Below, in pieces: positions 1-9,165 of a stretch of 64,000 nt of DNA. Origin of the DNA: Spirochaetales bacterium (lineage in GTDB: Bacteria; Spirochaetota; Spirochaetia; DSM-27196; Alkalispirochaetaceae); assembly GCA_028282545.1 (NCBI GenBank), contig JANQHT010000018.1, forward strand, positions 1 through 64,000. Direction: 5' to 3'. The translations under genes were made by a program, and so were the position numbers. The notes under the pieces are model-generated. The model searched no databases. It was not told the DNA's origin and saw only the letters and a program-made list of their open reading frames with translations. How positions within the stretch are numbered: position 1 is the stretch's first letter; the number at the start of each line of letters is the position of its first letter.

Positions 1-702
1 GCACTCGAGGGAGGTATCGGGAAGTTCTTCACACACCGGGCGGCGGAAATCACCGTGGATCTGGGGACGCGGCCGGGCGACCTGCTGCTCTTTGTCGCCG
101 CTCCCTGGAAGACCGCTACAACCGCCCTGGGAGCGGTACGGAGTCAACTGGGACGCGACCTGGAACTGGCCAAGCCGGGAACGTTTCGCTTCGCCTGGGT
201 TATCGACTTTCCGCTCTTCGAATGGGACGAGGACGACGAGCGTTGGGAAGCGGCGCACCACATGTTCACGATGCCCCAGGAACGCTATCTCGACACGCTC
301 GAAGAGGACCCCGGCGCGGTCAAGGGCGACCTCTACGACTTGGTCTGTAACGGCCTCGAACTCGCCTCGGGATCGATCCGAATCCACAACGCGGAACTGC
401 AGCAGCGCATCTTTACCATCGTCGGCTTCTCGACCGAGGAGGCGCAACGCCGCTTCGGGTTCCTCCTGGAAGCGTTCAAGTACGGCCCACCCCCGCACGG
501 CGGGATTGCCCCCGGGCTGGACCGCCTGGTGATGATCATGTCCGGTGAGGAGTCGATTCGGGAGGTCATTCCGTTTCCGAAGAGCGCCACCGGCGTTTCC
601 CCCATGGACGAATCACCGAGCCCGGTGGACCAGGCGCAACTGGACGAACTGGGATTGCGGCTCGCACCGCGGAGCCCCAATGACGCCGGTGACAAACCGT
701 GA
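1..702 (+). CDS. aspS: Aspartyl-tRNA synthetase, C-terminal part (5' end outside window)
   Basis: The frame is open from the first base and ends at TGA 700-702, giving 233 residues of a class II aminoacyl-tRNA synthetase. Visible are FPLFEW at about residue 70, a HHMFTMP segment after it, and the motif 3 stretch GGIAPGLDRLVMIM at about 165-180, followed by SIREVIPFPK. This is the bacterial-type AspRS, normally about 590 residues, so roughly the last 40 percent is present: the end of the GAD insert and the catalytic core. It charges tRNA-Asp in the cytoplasm. The tail beyond DELGL is short and hydrophilic. Identity is secure; whether it is discriminating or non-discriminating cannot be judged from this part. 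Confidence 0.95.
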   Translation, partial: ALEGGIGKFFTHRAAEITVDLGTRPGDLLLFVAAPWKTATTALGAVRSQLGRDLELAKPGTFRFAWVIDFPLFEWDEDDERWEAAHHMFTMPQERYLDTLEEDPGAVKGDLYDLVCNGLELASGSIRIHNAELQQRIFTIVGFSTEEAQRRFGFLLEAFKYGPPPHGGIAPGLDRLVMIMSGEESIREVIPFPKSATGVSPMDESPSPVDQAQLDELGLRLAPRSPNDAGDKP

Positions 703-778
703 GCGCGGCGGTCACGAAAAACGAGCGCCGTCAGACGGCGGAAACCACGCGATTGCGGCCGGCATCGGCCGGTGGGAA

Positions 779-2008
779 CTATCGTGGGACCGTTCCGGTA
801 ACGACTCGATTCCTCCCAGCATCCTTGGCCGTGTAGAGCGCGCCGTCGGCGGCACGAAGAACATCGGTCAGCTCCTGTTGGCGCTCCTGCCGTTCGGCTA
901 CGCCGACGCTCATCGTGATGGGAATGCTCTTGCCCCGGTGTTCGATGGGCGATGAGGACACGGCCTCGCGAGTCCGCTCGAGAATTGACTGTGCCGCATC
1001 CAGGCTCGTATGGGGAAAGAAAACGACCAGCTCTTCTCCGCCGTAGCGCGCGACGGTTCCGTCGGGGATCACGCTTTTCTGAACCCGTTGAGCGGCGGCG
1101 ACGAGAACGGCGTCGCCGGCGTCGTGGCCGTGCGTGTCGTTCACGCTTTTGAAGTGATCCAGGTCAATAAGGGCAATGGAAAAAGGCGGACGGACGTTCA
1201 TCCGGCTCCGACCCTGAATGACCGAATCACAAAAGCTCCGGTTGTAGATGCGAAGCAAGGGATCGTAGGAGGCGCGATTCTCCACCCGGAAGAGCCAATG
1301 GGCGAGGATCGCGATCAGAAGATAGAACGGAAGTACCGTGAGGACGAACATGTGACGTTCCAGCGGCGCCTCGATCGCCAACCAACCGGACGCCATGATC
1401 GCCACTGCACCGGAGTGCATCCCTCCGAGACCAAAACTCTGCCGTTCCTGGAGAAGGCTCAACACGACGACAAGGACGGAGGCGACGACAAACCCCCAGA
1501 ACTCCGCCGTCCCGGGCACGGCAACCGCTTGCAGGCGCGAAACCATCTCGGCGCGCATTTCGAAGGGCGCCAGCAATCCCACGAACAGGAGTCCGATGAC
1601 CGCGACGGTGATCTCGGCCACGAGCATGGTGGCCCGGTATCCCACAAAGGCGGGAACCATAATCACCACCGCGGTCAAGAGGATGATTATCGCGTAGCTC
1701 ACAAAGGCCGCGGCAAAGGGCATCGCGTCGCCGGCGCTCTGTGTCAGGACGAGAGCGTTGAAAAACACCGTGGTCACCGCCACGCCGTAGCCGTACATGG
1801 TAACGCGAAGGCTGTGGACCCGTGGGTACGAGACGTGGGAGAGGATGCCGGTGATCAGTGCGAGTCCCACCGCAACGATGATGAGCGTCCGTTGGGTGGT
1901 CCGCGATTGGAGAACATCAGCGGCACCGGCCCACGCTGCATAGACCCCGGCCGCCACGAGAAGGGCCAACAGAAATAGGACGACCCCCCAGGTGGAACGG
2001 GTGTTCAT
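779..2008 (-). CDS. Membrane-anchored diguanylate cyclase (GGDEF protein)
   Basis: 409 residues. The first ~250 are mostly hydrophobic, with about seven membrane segments. A GGDEF domain follows, with YNRSFCD, DLDHFKSVNDTHGHDAGD and RYGGEELVVF at about 323. The GGEEL signature is catalytically competent. The position for an inhibitory RxxD site five residues upstream reads VIPD, so product inhibition through the I-site is unlikely. It should make c-di-GMP at the inner membrane in response to an unknown signal. I chose ATG 2008 because a better in-frame start is not seen and because a seven-codon ORF stops on it. The gene is divergent from serA. Confidence 0.9.
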   Translation of the reverse strand: MNTRSTWGVVLFLLALLVAAGVYAAWAGAADVLQSRTTQRTLIIVAVGLALITGILSHVSYPRVHSLRVTMYGYGVAVTTVFFNALVLTQSAGDAMPFAAAFVSYAIIILLTAVVIMVPAFVGYRATMLVAEITVAVIGLLFVGLLAPFEMRAEMVSRLQAVAVPGTAEFWGFVVASVLVVVLSLLQERQSFGLGGMHSGAVAIMASGWLAIEAPLERHMFVLTVLPFYLLIAILAHWLFRVENRASYDPLLRIYNRSFCDSVIQGRSRMNVRPPFSIALIDLDHFKSVNDTHGHDAGDAVLVAAAQRVQKSVIPDGTVARYGGEELVVFFPHTSLDAAQSILERTREAVSSSPIEHRGKSIPITMSVGVAERQERQQELTDVLRAADGALYTAKDAGRNRVVTGTVPR

Positions 2009-2025
2009 AGAGCTGCCACCGCCAT
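2005..2025 (-). other. Seven-codon upstream ORF (MAVAAL) coupled to the GGDEF gene
   Basis: An ATG lies six bases after a TATACT box on the minus strand and starts an ORF reading M-A-V-A-A-L-stop. Its TGA overlaps the ATG of the diguanylate cyclase gene (CTATGA). No good Shine-Dalgarno stands before either start. A leaderless initiation at 2025 followed by termination-reinitiation at 2008 would explain how the cyclase is translated. This is inference from spacing only. Confidence 0.4.
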
Positions 2026-2031
2026 GGCGCA

Positions 2032-2037
2032 AGTATA
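2032..2037 (-). promoter_or_regulatory. -10 box (TATACT) for the GGDEF gene
   Basis: TATACT on the minus strand ends six bases before ATG 2025. The -35 is weak. It matches the leaderless arrangement seen at several other operon starts in this window. Confidence 0.4.
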
Positions 2038-2073
2038 GCGATTCGCCCGTGGATAGTGTACGGTACCGGTTCT

Positions 2074-3249
2074 ATGGCTCGTATCAAGACGCTCAACAAG
2101 ATCGCGGCACCGGGAATCGAGCTGCTCGAGGGCCGGGGACACCACGTCTCCGGGGACGGCGATAACCCGGATGCGATCCTTCTCAGGAGCGCCACGCTCC
2201 ACGAACGGGAGTTCGGTCCGGGTATCAAGGCGATCGGGCGCGCCGGCGCGGGAGTGAACAACATTCCCGTTGACCGCTGTACCGAGCGGGGCATCGTGGT
2301 CTTCAACACGCCCGGCTCAAACGCCAATTCCGTGAAGGAACTGGTGATCGCGGGACTGATGCTTTCATCCCGCAAAATCATCGACGGCTACAACTGGTGC
2401 CAAACCCTCACGGAGGGCGATGCCGGTGTCGCCGCCCGGGTCGAGGCGGAAAAAAACCGCTTCGCCGGTCCCGAGGTGTTCGGCAAGACCCTTGGAATCG
2501 TGGGGCTCGGTGCGATCGGCGTGATGGTCGCCAACGCCGCCGAGGCGCTGGGGATGGATGTCCTGGGATTTGACCCGTACCTGTCCGTTGAACGCGCCTG
2601 GGGGCTTTCCCGAACGGTCAAGCGCGCCCGGACACTCGAGTCGCTGCTGGCCGACTCGGACTACGTGAGTCTCCACACGCCACTGAACGACTCGACCCGC
2701 GATACGATCTGCGCGAAAACACTGGCCGCCGCGCGCCCGGGCGTCCGTATCCTCAACTTCGCCCGGGGCGGTCTGGTCAATACGAAGGACGTGGTTGCCG
2801 CACTCGAGTCGGGACGCGTGGAAGCGTACGTTACCGACTTCCCCGAAGCGGCGTTACTCAGAAACGAGCGCGTGATCACGGTTCCGCACCTGGGGGCGTC
2901 CACGCCGGAGGCGGAAACGAACTCCGCCGTGATGGCGGCGCGGCAACTCGCAGACTACCTGGAGTTCGGGCATATCACCAACTCGGTGAACTTCCCGGAC
3001 TGCGCGCTCACGATGAGTGCCGACACGCGAATGACGATCGCCAACCGGAACGTTCCCAACATGGTGGGGCAGATCAGCGCTATCCTGGCGGAACACCAGA
3101 TCAACATCGCCGAGATGGTGAACATGAACCGCGGTGACCTGGCGTATAACATCATCGATATGGACGGCGACGTAGACGACGCCGTGTTCGAACGAATCCG
3201 CGCGATCGACGGCGTCCTCTTTGTCAGATCCCTGGATGGATCCCGATGA
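2074..3249 (+). CDS. serA: D-3-phosphoglycerate dehydrogenase
   Basis: 391 residues with the three parts of SerA: a substrate domain, a Rossmann domain with GIVGLGAIG around 145-155, and a C-terminal ACT domain from about 325 ([15 protein letters not shown]). Catalytic landmarks are present: the Arg in NFARGGLVN and the His in PHLGAST. It oxidises 3-phosphoglycerate to 3-phosphohydroxypyruvate, the first step of serine synthesis, and the ACT domain suggests feedback by serine. The length fits the short SerA type without the intervening domain. ATG 2074 (MARIKTL) is preferred over the upstream in-frame GTG because it begins at the expected family N-terminus. Its stop overlaps the start of the next gene. 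Confidence 0.93.
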   Translation: MARIKTLNKIAAPGIELLEGRGHHVSGDGDNPDAILLRSATLHEREFGPGIKAIGRAGAGVNNIPVDRCTERGIVVFNTPGSNANSVKELVIAGLMLSSRKIIDGYNWCQTLTEGDAGVAARVEAEKNRFAGPEVFGKTLGIVGLGAIGVMVANAAEALGMDVLGFDPYLSVERAWGLSRTVKRARTLESLLADSDYVSLHTPLNDSTRDTICAKTLAAARPGVRILNFARGGLVNTKDVVAALESGRVEAYVTDFPEAALLRNERVITVPHLGASTPEAETNSAVMAARQLADYLEFGHITNSVNFPDCALTMSADTRMTIANRNVPNMVGQISAILAEHQINIAEMVNMNRGDLAYNIIDMDGDVDDAVFERIRAIDGVLFVRSLDGSR

Positions 3250-4241
3250 GAGCACTGTTCCCGCGAATAACGCTCCCCGCTGTACTCGCCCTACTCGCCC
3301 TCGCAGCGACCGCGCCGGCACAATCGCTCGCGGACGGTATGTACGCGCGGATCGAGACGAACCGCGGCGAAATCGTCCTCTCCCTCGACTACGAGCGCGT
3401 TCCGATGACCGTCATCAACTTCGTCCGCCTGGCGGAATCGGGATACTACGACGGCATCGTTTTCCACCGCGTGATCGACGACTTCATGATTCAGACCGGG
3501 GATCCCGAGGGAACGGGCCGCGGCGGCCCCGGGTACCGATTTCCCGACGAGTTCCACCCGCAGTTACGACACGACGGGCCCGGCGTTCTCTCCATGGCGA
3601 ACTCGGGTCCAAACACGAACGGCAGCCAGTTCTTCATCACCCACGGGCCGACCCCCTGGCTCGACGATCGCCACAGCGTCTTCGGACGCGTGGTCACGGG
3701 CCAGGATGTGGTGGATGCGATCCGTCAGGGCGATCGCATGGTTCGCGTGTGGATCGATCGGCGCGGATCAGACGCGACGCGTTTCGCCACCGACCAGGCG
3801 GCGTTTGATCGCGCCGTGGCACACGCCGCCGATAGGGCGGCCGCACTGGAGGAGGAGCGCCGTGAACGGCTCTTCGCGACGATCGCGCAGCGCTGGCCGG
3901 GAGCCGAACGCGACGCAAACGGTATATGGGCGGTGATCGATCGGCCTGGGAGCGGACCAAAACCGGAGCGGGGGGATACCGTGCGCGTCCATTACACCGG
4001 GATGCTCATGGACGGCCGTGTCTTCGATACGTCGGCCAATCGCGGTCCCATCGAAGTTCCAGCCGGGGTCGGGCGCCTTATTCGCGGCTGGGATCTTACG
4101 CTCACGCAGATGAACACCGGTGAGAAGCGAACCATCGTGGTGCCGCCGGAACTCGCCTACGGGAGTCAAGGCGCCGGAAACGGCATAATTCCGCCCAACG
4201 CGTATCTGGTGTTCGAGATGGAGCTGCTTGAGGTCAAGTAG
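3246..4241 (+). CDS. Secreted dual PPIase: cyclophilin-FKBP fusion
   Basis: 331 residues: a signal peptide (about 1-27, ending at APAQS), a cyclophilin domain (about 32-175, with [18 protein letters not shown] and [15 protein letters not shown]), a charged alpha-helical linker (about 175-225), and an FKBP domain (about 235-331, with [18 protein letters not shown] and PPELAYG). Both domains keep their usual active-site residues. It should catalyse prolyl cis-trans isomerisation of exported proteins in the periplasm. Cyclophilin-FKBP fusions are known as dual-family immunophilins in Treponema and some flavobacteria. ATG overlaps the serA stop (ATGA), so the two are translationally coupled. Confidence 0.92.
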   Translation: MRALFPRITLPAVLALLALAATAPAQSLADGMYARIETNRGEIVLSLDYERVPMTVINFVRLAESGYYDGIVFHRVIDDFMIQTGDPEGTGRGGPGYRFPDEFHPQLRHDGPGVLSMANSGPNTNGSQFFITHGPTPWLDDRHSVFGRVVTGQDVVDAIRQGDRMVRVWIDRRGSDATRFATDQAAFDRAVAHAADRAAALEEERRERLFATIAQRWPGAERDANGIWAVIDRPGSGPKPERGDTVRVHYTGMLMDGRVFDTSANRGPIEVPAGVGRLIRGWDLTLTQMNTGEKRTIVVPPELAYGSQGAGNGIIPPNAYLVFEMELLEVK

Positions 4242-4247
4242 GCGAGA

Positions 4248-5633
4248 TCACTCGATCTCGTCGTAGCCGTCCCGGAGATCGGAGAGGTACTGTCCCAGGT
4301 CTTCCGTCCGGGACCGCAAATTCTCCAGCGCCTCTTCGCCCTCCGCGGGTGTCATACTTTTCATGCGCGTCAGGTCCAGATGCAGTTGACGGAGGGAGTT
4401 GATCGCGTTTGTGACGCGCAGGTCGGCCATTTCCTCTTCCGCCTTGAGTTCGGCGTAGGATTGCTTCTGCCGGTCGATCTGGTCGATGCTTCGATTGTAC
4501 TCGGCGCGTATCCGTTCGCTCGTCGCGGTTTCCCGCCGGCTTACCAGCCGCTCCCGATCGTGGTCGAGCGCCGCCATCGGGATTGACCCGATGGCGTGGC
4601 GGAGTTCCTCTTTCACGGACGAAAGACGCGTTACCTGTTCAACGTACCGAGTAAGACTCGCGTGAAAACCGCCGTCAAACATCGCGGTTTCGCCGGGCAG
4701 CGACTCGAGTTGTTCAAGGATTGCCTCACGAAGCTGTTGTGCCTGCTGCGTGTCTGAGGCGGACGCGTCGATGCTGGGAACGGCGGCTCGTCCCGGTCCC
4801 CCGCCCGTTCCGAGTTCATCCATCTGCTCCCGTAGGCGCCGTTCGCGCGCGCGATACGCGCCCAAATGGCTGAAGACTCCGACACCCATCCCGGCGATCG
4901 GAATCAGCGCCCAGGGGAAGCCGCCGCCGGTGACGATATTAATGGTCGCCAGGAGGACGGAGGTCATGGCGGTGGACGCCAAGTGTCCGCGAAAGGAGCG
5001 ACGGTTCTTCCAGAGGCGCTTGTGAAGCCCCAGGAAGGCCAGGGAGGGACGCCGGATCTGTTCAAGCTCGCGGTGTTCCGCCTGGTGCGCCCGGGCACCC
5101 GCCTCGTGCGAGACGAGGCCGATACCCCAGCCGGCCAGGGGAATCAGGAACCACGGGAACGGGTGTGGGCTGCCGCGACTCGTGAGGAACCAAACCACGA
5201 ACAGCATCGCCTGAACGCCGAAAAAGGAAGCGCGGTGACCGCGGAGACCCGCCATCTCCTTGTTCGCCTTCCGCCCCACCCGGCGTCGATGCTGCTCTAT
5301 CGCCTCGGCTTCCGTCAGTTCGGTTTCGCCGCCGGCGAGGCTCGTGAACCACCGCTCCGCCTTGTCAGCCCAGCGTTCGAAGCGTTCTTCCCACCGCTCC
5401 TCGCGCGATTCGCGGTCTACGGATGGTCCAACGCGGGGCCTTGGCGGTTCAGCGGCGCCCGGCGGTGCCGAACCGCGTGCCACCAACCCGCGCGCCACGA
5501 GAGCGGCGATCTCCGCCTCGGAACCGGGGCCGGCCCTGCTACGAAGTTCATCAACAGTTACACGGCGACCGAGCCGACGCGTCATCTCGAGAGCTATTGT
5601 GCGGACGGAATCGCCGGACCCTTCGGTACTCAT
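4248..5633 (-). CDS. Uncharacterised protein with two 2TM modules and a C-terminal coiled coil
   Basis: 461 residues. The N-terminal ~60 residues look like a small helical domain. Then two copies of a 2TM module appear, each with a pair of membrane helices and a shared WFLIPLAGWGIGLVSH / WALIPIAGMGVGVFSH pattern (about 150-215 and 230-285). The rest is long amphipathic helix and coiled coil rich in Glu, Arg and Gln. The 2TM pattern resembles the short 2TM domain found in many bacteria; I know no activity for it. Start ATG 5633 follows GGAAAGGG with good spacing. It is divergent from radA with a 39-base gap, so the promoters must be back to back. Confidence 0.75.
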   Translation of the reverse strand: MSTEGSGDSVRTIALEMTRRLGRRVTVDELRSRAGPGSEAEIAALVARGLVARGSAPPGAAEPPRPRVGPSVDRESREERWEERFERWADKAERWFTSLAGGETELTEAEAIEQHRRRVGRKANKEMAGLRGHRASFFGVQAMLFVVWFLTSRGSPHPFPWFLIPLAGWGIGLVSHEAGARAHQAEHRELEQIRRPSLAFLGLHKRLWKNRRSFRGHLASTAMTSVLLATINIVTGGGFPWALIPIAGMGVGVFSHLGAYRARERRLREQMDELGTGGGPGRAAVPSIDASASDTQQAQQLREAILEQLESLPGETAMFDGGFHASLTRYVEQVTRLSSVKEELRHAIGSIPMAALDHDRERLVSRRETATSERIRAEYNRSIDQIDRQKQSYAELKAEEEMADLRVTNAINSLRQLHLDLTRMKSMTPAEGEEALENLRSRTEDLGQYLSDLRDGYDEIE

Positions 5634-5672
5634 CGAAAACCCTTTCCGGTATGGTATACGCGGAGCTTTTGG

Positions 5673-7037
5673 ATGAGCAAGCAGAAGCGAGTTTACGTCT
5701 GTTCCTCCTGTGGTCACAGAGAAGCGAAATGGCTTGGGCAATGTCCCTCCTGCAACGAGTGGAACACCATGGAGGAGCAAAAGCGTCACCCCGCCGGAAA
5801 AACACCGATCGGCGCGGAACCCCTCCAACCGGCTCCGCGCCTCTCTGAGATCGCAGGCAACACAACGGACCGGATCACCAGCGCGATCGGTGAGTTCGAT
5901 CGCAGCCTGGGCGGCGGTTTTATGCCGGGTTCCACCGTCCTGGTCGGGGGTGAACCGGGAATCGGCAAGTCGACGTTGCTTCTTCAGGCGGTGGCGGCCA
6001 TGCGGACGGTCCTCTACGTGTCGGGTGAGGAGGCGGCGGCCCAGATCCGGGCCCGGGCGGACCGTCTGTCGGTTCCCGGCGACAACGTTACGCTCCTGTG
6101 CACGACCGATTTTGACGACGTGATGGCGCGCCTCCGATCGGAATCGCCGGAGGTGGTCGTCATCGACAGTATCCAGACGCTGGTGGCCGCTGAGGCGGGG
6201 ACCGTTCCGGGCACGCCCAACCAGATCAAGTACGTATGCCACGAGATCGGCGAGTGGATCCGCGCCGCCGGGGCCGTGGGAATCCTGGTAGCCCACGTCA
6301 CCAAGGAGGGCCAGATCGCAGGCCCCAAGGTCGTCGAACACATGGTGGACGCGGTTTTGCTGTTTGAACACGCCGCCGGTGAACTCCGTTTTCTCCGGGC
6401 CGCCAAGAACCGGTTCGGCGCGATCGAAGAGGTGGGCATATTCACGATGGGCGAAACGGGCCTGCGGGAAGTGCGTGACCCCTCGGGGATCTTTCTTACC
6501 GCCGCCGGCCAGGAGCGCCCCGCCGGTGTGGTGGCGGCACCGTGCTACGAAGGGAGCCGCGTCCTGGTGGTGGAGATCCAGGCGCTCACCGTCCCCGCCA
6601 AGGGATCGGTCTCCCGCACCTTTTCGGATCGCGTGGATCCCCGGCGGATCTCCCGTATCGCCGCGGTTCTGGAGAAGCACCTGGGCCTGCAGTTCAGTGA
6701 CCAGGACGTCTACGTCAACGTGGCCGGCGGCATCCGGCTCAGCGACGTGGCTACCGATCTGCCCCTGGCAATTGCACTCTACTCGGCGCGAACGGGAATC
6801 GCCGTTCCCGCGCGGCTCCTTGCCACGGGCGAACTCACCCTGGCGGGGGAGATTCGCTCCGTGGAGCATCTGCTCAGGCGGCTCCGTGCGGCAGTGGACT
6901 TGGGGTTTGCCCGCGTCGCGGCCCCCTATCCGTCGGGTGAAGAGGGGCACCCCGCGCTGATTCCGCACGGCTCTATCGTTGAGGCGATCCGGACGGTGTT
7001 CGGCTCCGGCGACGGGAATGGCCCAAAAGGGGGCTAA
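5673..7037 (+). CDS. radA: DNA repair protein RadA
   Basis: 454 residues, full length for RadA. It starts with a four-cysteine zinc finger (CSSCGHREAKWLGQCPSC, residues 10-27). A RecA-like core follows with Walker A GGEPGIGKST at about 97, Walker B VVVIDS, and the RadA-specific KNRFG motif (AAKNRFGAIEE). The C-terminal third is the Lon-protease-like domain. It is a branch-migration helicase acting on recombination intermediates. ATG 5673 places the zinc finger at the expected distance. The last four bases overlap the convergent TraB gene: TAA of radA and TAG of the other share CTAA. Confidence 0.95.
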   Translation: MSKQKRVYVCSSCGHREAKWLGQCPSCNEWNTMEEQKRHPAGKTPIGAEPLQPAPRLSEIAGNTTDRITSAIGEFDRSLGGGFMPGSTVLVGGEPGIGKSTLLLQAVAAMRTVLYVSGEEAAAQIRARADRLSVPGDNVTLLCTTDFDDVMARLRSESPEVVVIDSIQTLVAAEAGTVPGTPNQIKYVCHEIGEWIRAAGAVGILVAHVTKEGQIAGPKVVEHMVDAVLLFEHAAGELRFLRAAKNRFGAIEEVGIFTMGETGLREVRDPSGIFLTAAGQERPAGVVAAPCYEGSRVLVVEIQALTVPAKGSVSRTFSDRVDPRRISRIAAVLEKHLGLQFSDQDVYVNVAGGIRLSDVATDLPLAIALYSARTGIAVPARLLATGELTLAGEIRSVEHLLRRLRAAVDLGFARVAAPYPSGEEGHPALIPHGSIVEAIRTVFGSGDGNGPKGG

Positions 7038-8191
7038 GAGAAGAGCAGCGGAATGGCGATGAAGGTGCCGATCGAACTTCCCACACTGGAGAAGAAAAAG
7101 ACCAGCAGGATGTGGGTCAAACGATTCCGGAAGAAGCCGCGGATGCTGAGGATGTCCGTATTGAGGTTCTCGAAGTCCTGCACGCGGGGTTTCCGGAACA
7201 CCGCCTCGAGAATGCCGGTCACAAAGCCCACTCCTATGGTCGGATTCATCGACGTGATCGGCGCCGCCAGAAAGGACGCGACGATCGTGAGGGGATGGGC
7301 AAGCGCCGCGGCGGCGCCGATCGCGGACAACGTTCCGTTCACCAGGACCCACCGCAGAAGAGATTGAAGCCCGCCCTCCAGGCCGCCGCGGAAGAACCCC
7401 CAGATGATGAGCGACGCCACAACGGCGGGGATGAGGTAGGGAAGGGCCTTTTTGACCGGTCCCGGCGGGGGAATCCGCTCCAGCTCGGCCGTGGTCGTGA
7501 CCTCCTCGCCCTCTTCCATTCGCGAAAGCCAGGTGATGATGCCGGGCACGTGCCCAGCCCCGACCACGGCGAGAACGCGGGCGCCCGGCGAGCGATATAT
7601 CTTCTGTGCCAGGTACTGGTCGCGTTCGTCGATGAGCACGGATTTCACGGACGGAAGGTAGTCCGCAAGCTCTCCCATCATCTGTTCCAGTTCGCTCCGA
7701 CTCTTGAGTCGGTCCAGGTCCTCCTCGGAGAGCTTCTCGTTGGAGAAGGCGCTCGAAATGAGCGCCGCCAGCAGCTTGTTCTTGCCCCAGAAGCCCGTCT
7801 TGGCCCAGGCACGGCGCAGCGTTGCCTGGACGGGCCGGTCCGCCAGGGTAAACTCGATCCCCTTGGCCCGGCACACCTGGACGGCGGCGAGCATCTCCGC
7901 CCCCGGGGTTACACCGGTTCCGGCACCCATGCGCCGCTGAAAACTCGTGAGAACCAAGTTGCTCAAGAGGAGGAACGCCTGCCGCTTCCGTATGATTTGA
8001 AAAATGTCCAGGCTGGACCAGTCGCGTCTCTTCTGAATGGAACGAAACCGTTGTTCGTCTATCTCGATGCAGACGTGATCGGGCTGCACCGTTTCGATCT
8101 GTGTTCGCACGTCGTCCACGCTGTTCTGCGACACGTGCGCCGTTCCTACCAGGACGAATTCGCGTTCCCCCAGCCGTACCGTTTCGATCAT
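7034..8191 (-). CDS. TraB/PrgY family membrane protein
   Basis: 385 residues. The N-terminal two thirds carry the TraB/PrgY (TIKI-like) signature: GTAHVS at 17, HVCIEIDEQRF, LADRPVQATL, and GAGHVPGI near 230. The C-terminal ~140 residues contain about four membrane helices. The family is named for enterococcal pheromone shutdown and is related to metal-dependent peptidases of the TIKI/GumN fold. In most bacteria outside plasmids its substrate is unknown. It overlaps the DHH gene upstream by four bases (ATGA), so it belongs to the TPR lipoprotein - DHH - TraB operon on the minus strand. Confidence 0.88.
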   Translation of the reverse strand: MIETVRLGEREFVLVGTAHVSQNSVDDVRTQIETVQPDHVCIEIDEQRFRSIQKRRDWSSLDIFQIIRKRQAFLLLSNLVLTSFQRRMGAGTGVTPGAEMLAAVQVCRAKGIEFTLADRPVQATLRRAWAKTGFWGKNKLLAALISSAFSNEKLSEEDLDRLKSRSELEQMMGELADYLPSVKSVLIDERDQYLAQKIYRSPGARVLAVVGAGHVPGIITWLSRMEEGEEVTTTAELERIPPPGPVKKALPYLIPAVVASLIIWGFFRGGLEGGLQSLLRWVLVNGTLSAIGAAAALAHPLTIVASFLAAPITSMNPTIGVGFVTGILEAVFRKPRVQDFENLNTDILSIRGFFRNRLTHILLVFFFSSVGSSIGTFIAIPLLFS

Positions 8192-9165
8192 TCGCTGTCC
8201 TGTTCTTCGTCCAACCAGCCAAAGGCGGCGAGAAAGCGCTTCCGCAGACCCTCATTGCCGGGGTAGAGGTCTTCGGGGATAGTGCCGCCGCCCATGTGCG
8301 TGTGCCCACCGCCGGATCCGATGCCGTCCAGGGCCGCGCGGATGATAGCGTCCGTGGGGCGTTCCGGATCTTCGCTCCGGACGGAGAGACGGTGCTGATC
8401 GCGGTCGTTGGTTACGACGGCGACGAATTGAATTTCCCGCAGGCCGAGGAAGAAGTCCGCCACCAGAGCGGCCACCTCGGCCGAACACTCCCCCTCGAGC
8501 TGCACGTAACAGAAGTCGCGCGCCACAACGCAGCCGAGGATCGCCTCCCGAAAGGTTGCCAGGTCCGCGAGCGAAAGGGAGTTTCGGAGCAGCTTGGCCG
8601 CGATCTCCCACTCGCCTGCGAAAAAGAGTTCGGAAAACGCCGCGAGGTCTTTGTGGCTGACGCCGCGCGTCATAAAGGCGGTATCCATCATGAGCCCAAT
8701 CAGGAGCGCCGTGGATTCCACCTTCGTCGGATCAACGCCCGCCTCGTGGTAGTACTCGAAGACGATCGTCGCGCAGGAACCGTACTCTTCGCGAATATCG
8801 AAAAAGGGGCACGCCGGTTCGGCCGGTGGCCGGTGGTGGTCGAGGACGCCCACGACGCGTCCGGGGAGCCCCACCATGTTCGAGTTGCCTACGAATCCGT
8901 CTACCACGACAATCTGCGCACCCTCGCCCGTGTCCAACTCGGCGCACGTGGAAATGGGGATGTCCAGGTGGTCGATAGCGACACGGAGACTCTCACTCTG
9001 GATCGTTCCCCCGTAGCAAAGGCGACAGGAGTAACCGCGCCGTTCCAGGAGCCGAGCGAGCGCAAAGGCCGACCCTACCGCGTCGTGATCGGGAAAATCG
9101 TGGGCCTGCACGACAACGGGCCGGGCCGGATCGAGCGCGGCGCATAGCCCGGAGAGATTACCCAT
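8188..9165 (-). CDS. DHH/DHHA1 family phosphoesterase (NrnA-like)
   Basis: 325 residues. DHH-family metal ligands are visible: HDFPDHDAVGS at 22-32, VVVDGF around 88, GVLDHHRPP around 109, and DTAFMTRG around 161. The DHHA1 signature GSGGGHTHMGGG is near 290. The layout is that of NrnA-like oligoribonucleases and pAp/c-di-AMP-related phosphodiesterases acting in the cytoplasm. The GGDEF genes in the window make nanoRNA or pGpG turnover an attractive role, but the substrate cannot be read from sequence. It overlaps the upstream TPR gene by eight bases and the downstream TraB gene by four. Confidence 0.87.
   Translation of the reverse strand: MGNLSGLCAALDPARPVVVQAHDFPDHDAVGSAFALARLLERRGYSCRLCYGGTIQSESLRVAIDHLDIPISTCAELDTGEGAQIVVVDGFVGNSNMVGLPGRVVGVLDHHRPPAEPACPFFDIREEYGSCATIVFEYYHEAGVDPTKVESTALLIGLMMDTAFMTRGVSHKDLAAFSELFFAGEWEIAAKLLRNSLSLADLATFREAILGCVVARDFCYVQLEGECSAEVAALVADFFLGLREIQFVAVVTNDRDQHRLSVRSEDPERPTDAIIRAALDGIGSGGGHTHMGGGTIPEDLYPGNEGLRKRFLAAFGWLDEEQDSE

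Noticed and set aside
1010-1978. Open frame opposite the GGDEF gene
   Set aside because: It is antisense to a clear GGDEF protein and shows charged low-complexity residues with no domain. Similar shadows opposite 7112-8266, 8101-9147, 22678-23784 and 42735-44120 were dropped for the same reason.
4248-8309. A single open frame over 4 kb long on the minus strand
   Set aside because: Only the part from ATG 5633 is a real gene. Beyond it the frame runs antisense to radA and then through the TraB and DHH genes in the wrong frame; a GC-rich genome leaves such frames open by chance.
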